From Methylovirgula sp. (GTDB lineage Bacteria > Pseudomonadota > Alphaproteobacteria > Rhizobiales > Beijerinckiaceae), in assembly GCF_037200945.1 (NCBI RefSeq), contig NZ_JBBCGP010000001.1, forward strand, positions 1,052,501 to 1,116,500: 64,000 bases of DNA. Reading direction: 5' to 3'. A program made the translations under genes and the position numbers. Positions 46,716 to 55,695 of the stretch are shown here, in pieces. Below the pieces are notes generated by a model, which worked only from the letters and a program-made list of their open reading frames with translations, made no database searches and was not told the DNA's origin. The stretch's first letter is position 1. Each line of letters opens with the position of its first letter.

Positions 46716-46983
46716 GGGAAACCCTTTCGTAAACATAGGTAATGCTTGTCCGCGGGAAGCCGCGGATCGTCGAAATCGCATATTTTCAGGAGAGAGAATT
46801 CAGCTCGGCGCGGATATTTTCTCGCGCGAGGCCAACTTGTCCGGCCGTCTATCGACGTGCTCAACATATACCGTTGCCAAAAGATATACAAGGCAGCGTA
46901 CGGATGTTTCACGCTGGCGCCGTGAAGCATTCGTAGCGACCCGTCGGGCCGCTACGGGTAATCATGTCTTAGTCGCGCCAGCC
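46716..46983. promoter_or_regulatory. Upstream region of the cold-shock gene
   Basis: No gene. AT-rich near 46,860-46,890. A hairpin GTAGCGACCCG/CGGGCCGCTAC-like (about 46,932-46,956) lies just beyond the rlpA 3' end and may terminate it. Confidence 0.4.
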
Positions 46984-47553
46984 TTAATCGCGCCAAGTCG
47001 ATTGGATCGGCGTGCTTGCCGTAAGGACGCGGCCAAGATTGCCACCAACTTTCGGCCAGTGCGCCGCGGACGCATTCGACCAGCTATTCGCCGCATGCGT
47101 TTGCGACACGCGGGCCTGATCGGCATACCAACTCGTTGCCTGAACAGGCGTCGTCCGCGCCGCGACAGCGCCTTCGCCATGGCCGAGCACAGCAATCCGC
47201 ACGGGCGCCGTGCCGCGCATGCCGATTGCGAAAGCTGCGCCGCGCGCGAGATCCAGACTGCGTCCGCGGACAAACGGGCCGCGATCGTTGATGCGGACCA
47301 CGATGCTGCGGCCAGTACGGGGATTGGTCACCTGCAAGCGCGTGCCGAACGGCAGCGAGCGATGCGCGGCGGTGTAGCCGTTGGGATTGAAGCGTTCCCC
47401 CGAAGCCGTCCGGTATCCGGACGAATAGTAAGATGCGTAAATCAACGACCCGCCAGTGAGACTAAAATGCCGGCGCGAATGGGCGAAAGAATTTTCAGCG
47501 GAGAATGAAAGAAGAGCGATAGCAGATAGTGTAATTTTTGATGCGTTCAACAC
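46984..47553 (-). CDS. RlpA-like DPBB septal lipoprotein/transglycosylase relative
   Basis: 189 residues, GTG start 47553. Signal segment (ITLSAIALLSFSAENSFA, without a lipobox Cys), then the double-psi beta barrel: ASYYSSGYRTASGERFNPNG, TAAHRSLPFGTRLQVTNPRT, VVRINDRGPFVRGRSLDLAR. No SPOR domain after the barrel. Acts on peptidoglycan at cell poles or septa by family. Confidence 0.85.
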   Translation of the reverse strand: MLNASKITLSAIALLSFSAENSFAHSRRHFSLTGGSLIYASYYSSGYRTASGERFNPNGYTAAHRSLPFGTRLQVTNPRTGRSIVVRINDRGPFVRGRSLDLARGAAFAIGMRGTAPVRIAVLGHGEGAVAARTTPVQATSWYADQARVSQTHAANSWSNASAAHWPKVGGNLGRVLTASTPIQSTWRD

Positions 47554-48090
47554 GTCACCCTTTCAGAAGTTGCAGAGGGGTGCGTATTGATTGTCACAAT
47601 GTGTTCATAAATGGCGATTCATGCGGCGATAGTGAGATAAAGCTTCGGTAGATTGGCCAAAACGTCGCAGCAAATATGTCAGAACTGGCAGAGTTCCATC
47701 ATATTTCATGGATGTGCTGGGCTTTGACTCAGAGAGATCTGAAAATTTACTATTTACTTACCATGTTATTGTCTAATTAAAGCCAAGCTCAAGGTTGGCT
47801 GATCAGAAGCCCCTTCGTATTCGGCTCTCGCTCCCAAAATCATCGCGTAAGCGCGATGTGAAAGATTTTACATCCACGCAATTCTTCGCCGGTCTTGCGC
47901 AATCCAGCCCACGCCGACGTCCGGTCTGCTCGCATCCTGACGGCTTCGCGTCACAGGAAGCTTGTCAAAGCCGCGCGCGCTCACGATCACGTTTCATGGG
48001 AATAACAAATAGACGCGTTTCAATCGGCGGCTAAAGTAACCTCGCTGCTTCGCGCGCAAAGCCGAACGGCGCTCGTTCGGAGGCGTATTC
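47554..48090. promoter_or_regulatory. Divergent intergenic region
   Basis: 537 bp with no convincing gene. AT-rich at 47,690-47,785, where promoters for rlpA-like and poxB genes are expected. No repeat seen. Confidence 0.4.
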
Positions 48091-49821
48091 ATGGCAACGT
48101 ATAGGGTCGCTGATCTCGTTATCGAGAGTCTCCACGCCACCGGCGTGCGCCATATCTACGGTGTGGTCGGCGACAGTCTGAACGCCATCACCGATGCGTT
48201 GCGCAAACGCGAGGACATGAAATGGATCCACACGCGGCATGAAGAAACCGCGGCTTTCGCCGCCGGTGCCGACGCCCATCTCACCGGTCAACTCGCCGTC
48301 TGCGCCGGCAGTTGCGGCCCCGGTAATCTGCATCTGATCAACGGCCTTTACGATTGCCATCGGTCCCGCGTCCCGGTGCTGGCCATCGCGGCGCATATTC
48401 CGAGCGCCGAGATCGGCCGCGGCTATTTTCAGGAAACCCATCCGGAATCTCTGTTTCGCGAATGCAGCCATTATTGCGAGTTGGTCAGTGACCCGGCGCA
48501 GTTCCCCGGCGTGCTCGAAACCGCCATTCGCGCGGCCATTGGGCAGCGTGGCGTTGCCGTTGTCATCATCCCCGGCGATGTCGCACTGAAGGAGGCTGTC
48601 GGCGCGGCCTCGTCCGGCCGTGCGCTCGTCGCGAATCCGCCAATTGTCGTGCCGAGCGAGCATGATCTCGACGAGCTCGCGGCGTTGCTGAACGCGAGCG
48701 AGAAGACGACGCTCTTCTGTGGCCGCGGTTGCGCCGGGGCGCATCAGGCCCTGCTGCAACTCGCCGACACGCTGAAATCGCCGATCGTCCACGCCTTCGG
48801 CGGCAAGGAATATGTCGAATACGACAACCCGTTCGACGTCGGCATGACCGGGCTCATCGGCTTCAGTTCCGGCTATCACGCGATGCTGGATTGCGAAACG
48901 CTTCTCTTGCTCGGCACGGATTTTCCCTACCGCCAATTCTACCCGACCGATGCCAAAATCGCGCAGATCGACATAAGGCCGGAAAATCTCGGCCGGCGAA
49001 CCCGAATCGATCTGGGGCTCATCGGCGACGTCAACGCAACGATCGCGGCGCTCTTGCCCAAGCTTAAAGTCAAAGCAGGCCGCTTTCATCTCGATGAAAG
49101 CCTCGCCCTCTACCGCAAGGCGCGCGAGGGCCTTGATGACCTTGCCGTCGCGAGGCCCGGCGACAAGCAGATCCATCCGCAACGTCTCGCCAAGCTCGTC
49201 AGCGAATATGCCGCTGACGACGCGGTCTTCACCTTCGATGTCGGCACACCGGTCGTCTGGGCAGCGCGCTATTTGAAAATGAACGGTCGGCGCCGGCTGA
49301 TCGGCTCGCTGAACCACGGCTCGATGGCCAACGCCATGCTGCAGGCGATCGGCGCGCAAGTCGCCTTCCCCGGCCGGCAGATCATCAGCCTTTCGGGCGA
49401 TGGCGGCTTCTCGATGATGATGGGCGACTTTCTGACGCTCGTGCAGCATAAGCTGCCGGTCAAGATCATCGTCTTCCAGAATCAGACGCTCGGTTTCGTC
49501 GCGCTGGAGATGAAGGCGGCGGGATTCCTCGAAACCGGCGTCTCACTCGCAGGCGTCGATTTCGCTGCGATGGCCCGGGCGATTGGCGTTCATGGTGTCC
49601 GGGTCGACGACCCCGCAGACCTCGAAGACGGCGTGAAGAACGTCCTGGCGCATGACGGGCCAGCCTTGCTCGACGTCAGGACCGCGACGCAGGAATTGGC
49701 CATGCCGCCGGCGATCAAATTGGACCAGGTGAAGGGCTTCGGACTTTGGGCTCTCAGGGCGGTGATGAATGGGCGTGGCGACGAATTAATCGAGGTCGCC
49801 AGAACTCATCTGCGCCGCTGA
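48091..49821 (+). CDS. poxB: Pyruvate dehydrogenase (quinone)/pyruvate oxidase
   Basis: 576 residues, GGAGG upstream of ATG 48091. ThDP enzyme: HTRHEETAAFAAGADAHLTG (catalytic Glu), middle FAD-type domain with CGRGCAGAHQALLQLADTLK, and the ThDP motif LSGDGGFSMMMGDFLTLVQH. Oxidative decarboxylation of pyruvate to acetate, electrons to quinone in PoxB; related acetolactate-synthase-like activities cannot be excluded. Followed 8 nt later by fumC. Confidence 0.85.
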   Translation: MATYRVADLVIESLHATGVRHIYGVVGDSLNAITDALRKREDMKWIHTRHEETAAFAAGADAHLTGQLAVCAGSCGPGNLHLINGLYDCHRSRVPVLAIAAHIPSAEIGRGYFQETHPESLFRECSHYCELVSDPAQFPGVLETAIRAAIGQRGVAVVIIPGDVALKEAVGAASSGRALVANPPIVVPSEHDLDELAALLNASEKTTLFCGRGCAGAHQALLQLADTLKSPIVHAFGGKEYVEYDNPFDVGMTGLIGFSSGYHAMLDCETLLLLGTDFPYRQFYPTDAKIAQIDIRPENLGRRTRIDLGLIGDVNATIAALLPKLKVKAGRFHLDESLALYRKAREGLDDLAVARPGDKQIHPQRLAKLVSEYAADDAVFTFDVGTPVVWAARYLKMNGRRRLIGSLNHGSMANAMLQAIGAQVAFPGRQIISLSGDGGFSMMMGDFLTLVQHKLPVKIIVFQNQTLGFVALEMKAAGFLETGVSLAGVDFAAMARAIGVHGVRVDDPADLEDGVKNVLAHDGPALLDVRTATQELAMPPAIKLDQVKGFGLWALRAVMNGRGDELIEVARTHLRR

Positions 49822-49829
49822 GCCGCGCC

Positions 49830-51233
49830 ATGGGCGACTTTCGCATCGAAACAGATAGCCACGGCGAGGCGCGCGTCCCGGCCGATAAGCTCTGGGGCGC
49901 GCAGACGCAGCGCTCGCTCGAATATTTCAGCATCGGTCATGAGCTGATGCCGCGCGAGATGATCGCCGCCTATGCGATCCTCAAGAAGGCCGCGGCCTAC
50001 GCCAATCATGCTGCGGGCTGGCTCGGCGAAGAGCAACAAAGCCTGATCGCGAAAGTCTGCGACGAGCTTCTCGCCGGCGAACATTGCGACATGTTTCCGC
50101 TGCACGTCTGGATGACCGGCAGCGGCACGCAATTCAACATGAACGTCAATGAAGTGATCGCCAATCGGGCGAGCCAGCTTGCCGGGCAGACCCTCGGCAG
50201 CAAGACGCCCGTTCATCCCAACGATCACGCCAACATGTCGCAATCGTCGAACGACAATTTTCCGTCGGCGATGAACATTGCCGCGGCGCGTGGCGTGACG
50301 CAGTGCCTGCTGCCGTCGGTTACGGCGCTGCGCGCTGCGATCGAGCGGAAAGCTGTCGAATGGGCCGACATCATCAAGATCGGCCGCACCCATATGCAGG
50401 ACGCGACGCCGCTGACGCTGGGGCAGGAATGGTCCGGCTATGCCTCGATGCTGACCGATGATCTCGCACGCGTCGAAGTGGCGTTGCCGGGCGTCTATCA
50501 ATTGGCGCTCGGCGGCACGGCCGTGGGCACGGGGATCAATGCGGCGCCAGGATTCGCTGACGCGGCGACGGCCGAGATCGCCAAACTCATCGGCTTGCCG
50601 TTTGTCAGCGCCCCGAACAAATTCGCCGTGCAAGGCGCGCATGACGCCTTGGTGCATCTTTCCGGCGCATTCCGCACGCTTGCGGTTTCGCTCACCAAGA
50701 TCGCCAACGATCTCCGGCTGCTCTCAAGCGGGCCGCGCGCCGGCTTTGGCGAATTGACGATCCCATCGAACGAGCCGGGCTCGTCGATCATGCCGGGAAA
50801 AGTGAACCCGACGCAGATCGAGGCGCTGACGATGATCTGCGTCCAGATCATGGCGAATGATGTCGCGGTCGGTTTCGGTGGCGCCGGCGGCACCCTCGAA
50901 ATGAATGTCTATAAGCCACTCATGATTCACAACATCATGCAATCGATCACGTTGCTGAGTGACGGCTGTACGAATTTCCGCAAATTCATGATCGAGGGCA
51001 CGGAGCCGAACCGCAAGAGGATCGCGGATTTCGTCGCCAATTCGCTGATGCTCGTCACGGCGCTGGCCCCTGTCATCGGCTACGATAAGGCGTCGCAGAT
51101 CGCGCATCACGCGCTGAAACACGATCTGAGTTTGAAGGCTTCGGCGTTGGCGCTGGGCTTCGTGACGGCGGAAGATTTCGAACGCATCGTCGACCCGACG
51201 AAGATGGTGGGGCGCGACACTGCCAAAGAATGA
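49830..51233 (+). CDS. fumC: Class II fumarate hydratase
   Basis: 467 residues from ATG 49830. DKLWGAQTQRSLEYFSIG, TGSGTQFNMNVNEVIANRA, HPNDHANMSQSSNDNFPSAM, IGRTHMQDATPLTLGQE and the superfamily signature GSSIMPGKVNPTQ. Interconverts fumarate and malate in the TCA cycle; malate also feeds the Mtk reaction. Confidence 0.96.
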   Translation: MGDFRIETDSHGEARVPADKLWGAQTQRSLEYFSIGHELMPREMIAAYAILKKAAAYANHAAGWLGEEQQSLIAKVCDELLAGEHCDMFPLHVWMTGSGTQFNMNVNEVIANRASQLAGQTLGSKTPVHPNDHANMSQSSNDNFPSAMNIAAARGVTQCLLPSVTALRAAIERKAVEWADIIKIGRTHMQDATPLTLGQEWSGYASMLTDDLARVEVALPGVYQLALGGTAVGTGINAAPGFADAATAEIAKLIGLPFVSAPNKFAVQGAHDALVHLSGAFRTLAVSLTKIANDLRLLSSGPRAGFGELTIPSNEPGSSIMPGKVNPTQIEALTMICVQIMANDVAVGFGGAGGTLEMNVYKPLMIHNIMQSITLLSDGCTNFRKFMIEGTEPNRKRIADFVANSLMLVTALAPVIGYDKASQIAHHALKHDLSLKASALALGFVTAEDFERIVDPTKMVGRDTAKE

Positions 51234-51251
51234 GAGTTTCATGCTTTCTTA

Positions 51252-51341
51252 TGGCGGAGGGAGCGGGATTCGAACCCGCGATAGGCTTTCACCTATACAC
51301 ACTTTCCAGGCGTGCGCCTTCAACCACTCGGCCACCCCTCC
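51252..51341 (-). tRNA. tRNA-Ser (anticodon GGA)
   Basis: 90 nt with a long variable arm. Acceptor GGAGGGG/TCCCTCC, D arm TGGCCGAGTGGTTGAAGGC, anticodon GGA in CGCCTGGAAAGTG, T arm GGGTTCGAATCCC, encoded CCA. 18 nt after fumC on the other strand. Confidence 0.97.
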
Positions 51342-51547
51342 TCTCGTCTCGCCCGCGGCGGGTGGCTACCGCCAATCGATCACGATTGGCGCGCACTATA
51401 ATCAGCGAAGACGCCAGCGCAAGCTGTCCGGTGAGCGTTCTTGGGCAAGCGGTCCTCGGACTGCATAATTCCGACGAATTATATTCTTACACGTGTGGAC
51501 GATGCCTGATGGCCGTGGCAAATCAAAGCCACCGCTCGGATTTGCCG

Positions 51548-51871
51548 ATGTTTCGCTTCTTCCTTCGTATGCTCGGCCTTTTGCTGCTCGCCGGCGCCTT
51601 CGCGGCGCTTGTTGTTGACGGCACCCGCAGCATCGCCGCGGGCGCACTCGCTCTGACCCCGCTTGCCCAGACTCTCGCCTGGCTTTCGCCGCAGAAATTC
51701 GAAGCGCTGAAACCCCAATTGCAGCAGCATGTGCCGCATTTCGTCTGGGACCCGCTGATCGTCCATCTTTTGACCGCGCCGACCTGGATCGTCGCCGGGG
51801 CGCTTGGCGCGTTGGTCCTGCTCGTTACACAAAAGCGGCGGCCGAAAATCGGCTATTCGAACCGCGAATAG
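51548..51871 (+). CDS. Two-helix hypothetical membrane protein
   Basis: 107 residues from ATG 51548 (a possible earlier start is ATG 51509). Two membrane segments (LGLLLLAGAFAALVVDG and APTWIVAGALGALVLLV) with a loop holding ALTPLAQTLAWLSPQKFEAL. Conserved-looking in Beijerinckiaceae-type genomes but without a known function. Confidence 0.65.
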   Translation: MFRFFLRMLGLLLLAGAFAALVVDGTRSIAAGALALTPLAQTLAWLSPQKFEALKPQLQQHVPHFVWDPLIVHLLTAPTWIVAGALGALVLLVTQKRRPKIGYSNRE

Positions 51872-51878
51872 GCGCGGC

Positions 51879-52331
51879 TTAATCTTCGAGAGCGGTTTCG
51901 CGCAGCGCGTTCAGCTCCTGCGCGAAGCCTTGCAGCCGTTTTTCCAGGAATTGCTGCAAACGCCGAGCGCTGCGCGGCGATTCGGAAAGCGCCCGCTGAA
52001 ACAGCGTTCGCGAAATCTGCAAGACGCCGGACGGTTCTTGGGCGATGGCGGTCGCCGGACGGCGCGTCGGGGCAATCAAAGCCATCTCGCCGATCAGGGC
52101 TGGCGGCCGGATAATTTTCTCCCCGCCGGCGCGATCGCCGCCTTCGAAGACGACACACCCCGAGCGCAGGAAATAGCCGCCGTCCGAAGGCTCATCGCGG
52201 GAAAACAGAACTTCCCCACTGCGCAGGATGCGTTGCCCGGCAGAGAGCGCAATGAAGCGCAGGGCTTCCGGCTCCAGCACCGCAAAGATCGGGTGGCGCG
52301 TGAGGTCGTGGAGATCGTCGTCGCGGGCCAT
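51879..52331 (-). CDS. Cyclic-nucleotide-binding-domain protein without HTH
   Basis: 150 residues. cNMP-binding barrel: HPIFAVLEPEALRFIALSAG, VLFSRDEPSDGGYFLRSGCV, IRPPALIGEMALIAPTRRPA. A helical C-terminus replaces the Crp HTH. 12 nt after cenR; the same pair occurs in Brucella (OtpR with a cAMP-kinase-regulatory-like protein), so the two probably work together. Confidence 0.85.
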   Translation of the reverse strand: MARDDDLHDLTRHPIFAVLEPEALRFIALSAGQRILRSGEVLFSRDEPSDGGYFLRSGCVVFEGGDRAGGEKIIRPPALIGEMALIAPTRRPATAIAQEPSGVLQISRTLFQRALSESPRSARRLQQFLEKRLQGFAQELNALRETALED

Positions 52332-52343
52332 GATCTACTTTCG

Positions 52344-53030
52344 TCAGGGCATCAGCTTGTAACCGCCGGCCTCGGTAATCAAAAGCTGCGATTTGGCCGG
52401 ATCCTGCTCGATCTTCTGCCGCAACCGATAGATATGCGTCTCGAGCGTATGGGTCGTGACGTTCGAATTATAGCCCCAGACTTCTTTCAGCAGCACGTCG
52501 CGGGTGACGACAGATTGGCGCGCCCGATAGAGAAAGCGCAGGATCGCCGTCTCTTTCTCGGTGAGACGCAGCTTACTGCCCTTCTCGCTGATGAGATGTT
52601 TGGAACCCGGCTGAAAGGTGAAAGGCCCGATGCGAAACAGGGCGTCGTCGCTCGCCTCATGCTGGCGCAGATGCACGCGCATGCGAGCCAGCAGAACCGA
52701 AAATCGGAATGGCTTGGTCACATAATCGTTGGCGCCCGCATCGAGCCCGTCGATCGTGTCGGCATCCGAATCATGCCCTGTAAGCATGATGATCGGGTTT
52801 TTATAGCCCTCACCACGCAACTGCCGCACGGCCTCGCGTCCATCCATGTCCGGCAGGCCGACATCCATGATAATGAGATCGGGCGCCGCCTCGCGCGCCG
52901 CCAAAATTGCCGTCTGTGCGGTGGCCGCATGCAGCGGCTCGAATTCCGCGTGCAAGGCAAGTTGTTCGACGAGTTCGTCACGAAGATCGTCGTCGTCATC
53001 CGCAATCAGAATCTTGCGAACCTGCGTCAT
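52344..53030 (-). CDS. cenR: OmpR-family response regulator CenR (OtpR)
   Basis: 228 residues. Receiver with acidic DDDDDL, phospho-Asp in LIIMDVGLPDMDGREAV and KPFRF; winged-helix output with LTEKETAILRFLYRARQSVV and VTTHTLETHIYRLRQKIEQD. Closely matches the Caulobacter/rhizobial regulator of cell-envelope integrity. No kinase gene nearby. Divergent L,D-transpeptidase gene fits an envelope role. Confidence 0.82.
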   Translation of the reverse strand: MTQVRKILIADDDDDLRDELVEQLALHAEFEPLHAATAQTAILAAREAAPDLIIMDVGLPDMDGREAVRQLRGEGYKNPIIMLTGHDSDADTIDGLDAGANDYVTKPFRFSVLLARMRVHLRQHEASDDALFRIGPFTFQPGSKHLISEKGSKLRLTEKETAILRFLYRARQSVVTRDVLLKEVWGYNSNVTTHTLETHIYRLRQKIEQDPAKSQLLITEAGGYKLMP

Positions 53031-53083
53031 GGCTGGTCCTATGTCTCAGGGCCGCGTCGGCGGCGTTTAAAAAATCGGTCTCA

Positions 53084-53695
53084 GTGACAAACCTACGGAA
53101 ACAGCGCGGCCCCGGCCTGTCGAAAGCGCGCAAAGGGTGCGGCAAGCCGAAGGTTGAGACGCGTTTGCGCCGGATTGTTGCGACGGCGTTACCGCGCTTT
53201 ACTCCCGACGCGCCGGCGCGGGGACGCCTGCACGCGGGCCAGACCGTGTTCACCTGCGCGCTCGGAGCAACTGCAATCAGCCACCGTAAGCGCGAAGGCG
53301 ACCATGCATCGCCTGCGGGTCATTTTCGGCTGATTGAAGGCTTTTTCAAGCCGTTAATCGGCCGCCGGCCACGCACCTCGCTGCCAATCTATGCCATTAG
53401 CCGCGAGCTTGGCTGGTGCGACGACCCGCTTTCTGGCAATTATAACCGGCTCATTCGGCTGCCAGCCCAGGCGCGCCATGAAACGCTTTGGCGAGACGAT
53501 AGCCTCTACGATCTCGTCATCGTCCTCGACTATAATCTGTGCCCGCGGCGCAAGGGCGCGGGCAGCGCGATCTTTCTGCATTGCGCGCGGCCGGGCTTTT
53601 CGCCGACCGAAGGCTGCATCGCGCTACGGCAGGAGGATTTGCGCAAGCTTCTGCCGCGGCTCGCACGTCACGCAATCTTGATCGTTCAACGCTAA
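53084..53695 (+). CDS. L,D-transpeptidase (YkuD) family protein
   Basis: 203 residues from GTG 53084. YkuD core: TVFTCALGATAISHRKREGD, SPAGHFRLIEGFF, DSLYDLVIVLDYN and the catalytic SAIFLHCARPGF with PTEGCIAL (active Cys). No signal peptide is evident, so export and start are uncertain; the first ~35 residues are basic. Peptidoglycan cross-linking by family. Confidence 0.82.
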   Translation: MTNLRKQRGPGLSKARKGCGKPKVETRLRRIVATALPRFTPDAPARGRLHAGQTVFTCALGATAISHRKREGDHASPAGHFRLIEGFFKPLIGRRPRTSLPIYAISRELGWCDDPLSGNYNRLIRLPAQARHETLWRDDSLYDLVIVLDYNLCPRRKGAGSAIFLHCARPGFSPTEGCIALRQEDLRKLLPRLARHAILIVQR

Positions 53696-53715
53696 GTTTC
53701 CGGGAGCGTAATCCA

Positions 53716-54186
53716 ATGAAAAGCCTGCTCAGCGGCCTCGCGATACTCGCCTTGTCTGGCATTGCGCTCCCGGCTGCCAGGGCGTCAGCCACGCCCGCAC
53801 CGCAAGCCTATTGTGCCAAGGTCGGTAACGACGACGAGTTGCGCGGCGCGCCGCATTCGCTCGCGCCGGTGATCAAACAGCTTTTCCATATCAGCGGCGC
53901 TTATGCGGCGCAGACAACGCGCTATCGCTGCGCCGGCGGCAAGGTGATGCTTTGCAACGAAGGCGCAAATCTGCCGTGCGGCAAAGCCAATCTGAGCAAG
54001 CACCTGCCAGGCGCGACGGCGTGGTGCAAGGATAATCCGACGACGGGGGTTATCCCGATGGCCGCGACGGGCCACGACACGATCTACGATTGGCGTTGCG
54101 TGACCGGTGTGGCGACTCCCGGCGCGCCAGTCAGAAAAATCGATGCGCGCGGCTTCTTCGCCGATTATTGGCGGCCGCTCCCGTGA
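53716..54186 (+). CDS. Secreted Cys-containing hypothetical protein
   Basis: 156 residues from ATG 53716. Signal peptide (LLSGLAILALSGIALPAARA). Mature part has six Cys (AYCAKVG, RYRCAGG, LCNEGANLPCGKANLS, AWCKDN, WRCVTG), suggesting disulfides in the periplasm, and GHDTIYDWRC near the end. Family not recognised. Confidence 0.7.
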   Translation: MKSLLSGLAILALSGIALPAARASATPAPQAYCAKVGNDDELRGAPHSLAPVIKQLFHISGAYAAQTTRYRCAGGKVMLCNEGANLPCGKANLSKHLPGATAWCKDNPTTGVIPMAATGHDTIYDWRCVTGVATPGAPVRKIDARGFFADYWRPLP

Positions 54187-54261
54187 ACCTCCGCACAGGC
54201 CGAAAGCAATTCGCCTGTCACATTGGCCGCCCAGTATGGACCGCACAGCAGGAGGAACTCG

Positions 54262-54687
54262 ATGAGTATTCTGGGCAGCATCGTTTCGGCGATTTTCACT
54301 CACGGCAAAGCTTCGGCCACCCCGGCCTCGACACCGGCCACCGCGTCAGAATCCCCGGCGCCCACAGCTCCCGAAACACCGGCTTCTGCGCCAACAAGCG
54401 CCACGCCCGAGCCGGCCACGCCCAGCGCTCCGGTCGATATCGATGCCGTGTTGACGCAGCTTGCCGCGGCCCATCACGAACGGCTCGACTGGAAACATTC
54501 GATCGTCGATCTTCTGAAAGTGTTGAATCTCGACAGCAGCCTCGCGGCGCGCAAGGAACTCGCGACGGAACTGCATTACTCCGGCGATGAGCACGATACG
54601 GCAACGATGAACATCTGGCTGCACCGTGAAGTGATCGCCGAACTCGTCAAGAACGGCGGCAAGGTGCCGGCCGATCTGCAGCACTAA
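54262..54687 (+). CDS. DUF3597 family protein
   Basis: 141 residues from ATG 54262, GGAGG upstream. N-terminal MSILGSIVSAIFTHGKA, a Pro/Ala/Thr linker of about 35 residues, then VDIDAVLTQLAAAHHERLDW and HSIVDLLKVLNLDSSLAARK, the LysM-like DUF3597 fold. Unknown function, possibly stress-linked. Confidence 0.85.
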   Translation: MSILGSIVSAIFTHGKASATPASTPATASESPAPTAPETPASAPTSATPEPATPSAPVDIDAVLTQLAAAHHERLDWKHSIVDLLKVLNLDSSLAARKELATELHYSGDEHDTATMNIWLHREVIAELVKNGGKVPADLQH

Positions 54688-54697
54688 GACATTGGCC

Positions 54698-54806
54698 GTC
54701 ATTGCGAACGAACGCGAAGCAATCCGGTCGCCCTCTGTGGATTGCTTCGTCACATTTGCGATATCGCTGTTGCGAAACATCGCCAGCGATGGCTCCTCGC
54801 AATGAC
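54698..54806. repeat. 109-bp Hyphomicrobiales-type interspersed repeat
   Basis: Ends GTCATTGCGA and TCGCAATGAC are exact inverted repeats; the inside has GAAGCAATCC and GGATTGCTTC facing each other. Such elements are abundant between genes in Bradyrhizobium and relatives. Fills the DUF3597-YggS gap. Confidence 0.75.
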
Positions 54807-54810
54807 GCTG

Positions 54811-55548
54811 CTACCTCGCGCCAAAAATTGCGCTGCCGACACGGACATGCGTCGCGCCAAGCTCGATGCCGATCTCGAAATCGGCACTCATGCCCATCGA
54901 CAAAATGCCAATCCCGTTGCGCGCGGCGATCTTCTTCAAGAGCGCGAAGTGCGGTGACGCCTGCTCATTGACGGGCGGGACGCACATCAGGCCGGAAATT
55001 TCGAGCTTCAGGTCGTTGCGACAATAAGCGATGAACGCATCCGCCTGTTCCGGCACGATGCCGGCCTTCTGCGGCTCCGCGCCGGTATTCACCTGTACAT
55101 AAAGTTTTGGCGCGCGCTGCGCGGGATGAGGAAAAGTGGAAGCCGGTTTTCCGCCCGCATCCCGCGCATTTAACGACTCGATTTCCTTCGCCAACGCCAA
55201 TGCAATCTTTTCGCGATCGACGCTTTCAATCACATCGAAGAACGCGACCGCTTCGCGCGCCTTGTTCGACTGCAAGGGTCCGAGGAGATGCAGTTCGAGC
55301 CCCGGCGTCTCGTCCCGCAGTGCCGGCCATTTGCCCATGGCCTCCTGCACGCGGTTTTCGCCGAAAACCCGCTGGCCAGCGGCGATCACCGGCCGGATCG
55401 CGTCGGCCTCAAAAGTCTTCGAGACGCAGACCAACGTCACCGACCCCGGCGCGCGGCCGGCGTCGGCTTCCGCCCGGGCGATGCGCTCGCGAATGGCCGC
55501 AAGCCGCGCGACGGCACCATCCCCCGGCCGGATTTCATCTCCCGTCAC
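54811..55548 (-). CDS. YggS/PROSC-type PLP homeostasis protein
   Basis: 245 residues from GTG 55548 (GGAG upstream); a TTG at 55593 is possible. PLP-Lys in VTLVCVSKTFEADAIRPVIA, FGENRVQEAMGKWPAL, LELHLLGPLQSNKAREAVAF, VNTGAEPQKAGI, LSMGMSADFEIGIELGATHV. Keeps free pyridoxal phosphate in check; no enzyme activity known. Confidence 0.92.
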   Translation of the reverse strand: MTGDEIRPGDGAVARLAAIRERIARAEADAGRAPGSVTLVCVSKTFEADAIRPVIAAGQRVFGENRVQEAMGKWPALRDETPGLELHLLGPLQSNKAREAVAFFDVIESVDREKIALALAKEIESLNARDAGGKPASTFPHPAQRAPKLYVQVNTGAEPQKAGIVPEQADAFIAYCRNDLKLEISGLMCVPPVNEQASPHFALLKKIAARNGIGILSMGMSADFEIGIELGATHVRVGSAIFGAR

Positions 55549-55695
55549 AAGCCATCTCCATCGCGCCGCGCCATCATTGACCAGCCCTGCCAATAATGCT
55601 GTGTATCCGCCGCCAATCTTAAGATTTTCAATCGCATCCGATGGCCCGAAAACCCGCTTCGCACTTTCCGGCCCGATGCCCTAGACCCTGATAGC

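Noticed and set aside
48031..49449. Long 472-residue antisense frame over poxB
   Set aside because: GC-rich shadow with Arg/Asp/Gly-heavy composition and no domain; the sense gene is unmistakable.
51230..51510. Frame reading MAEGAGFEPAIGFHLY running into the 51548 gene
   Set aside because: Classic antisense translation of tRNA-Ser; the membrane protein has its own start downstream.
52907..53083. N-terminal extension of the L,D-transpeptidase frame back over cenR
   Set aside because: It overlaps cenR coding sequence and has no homology; GTG 53084 fits better.
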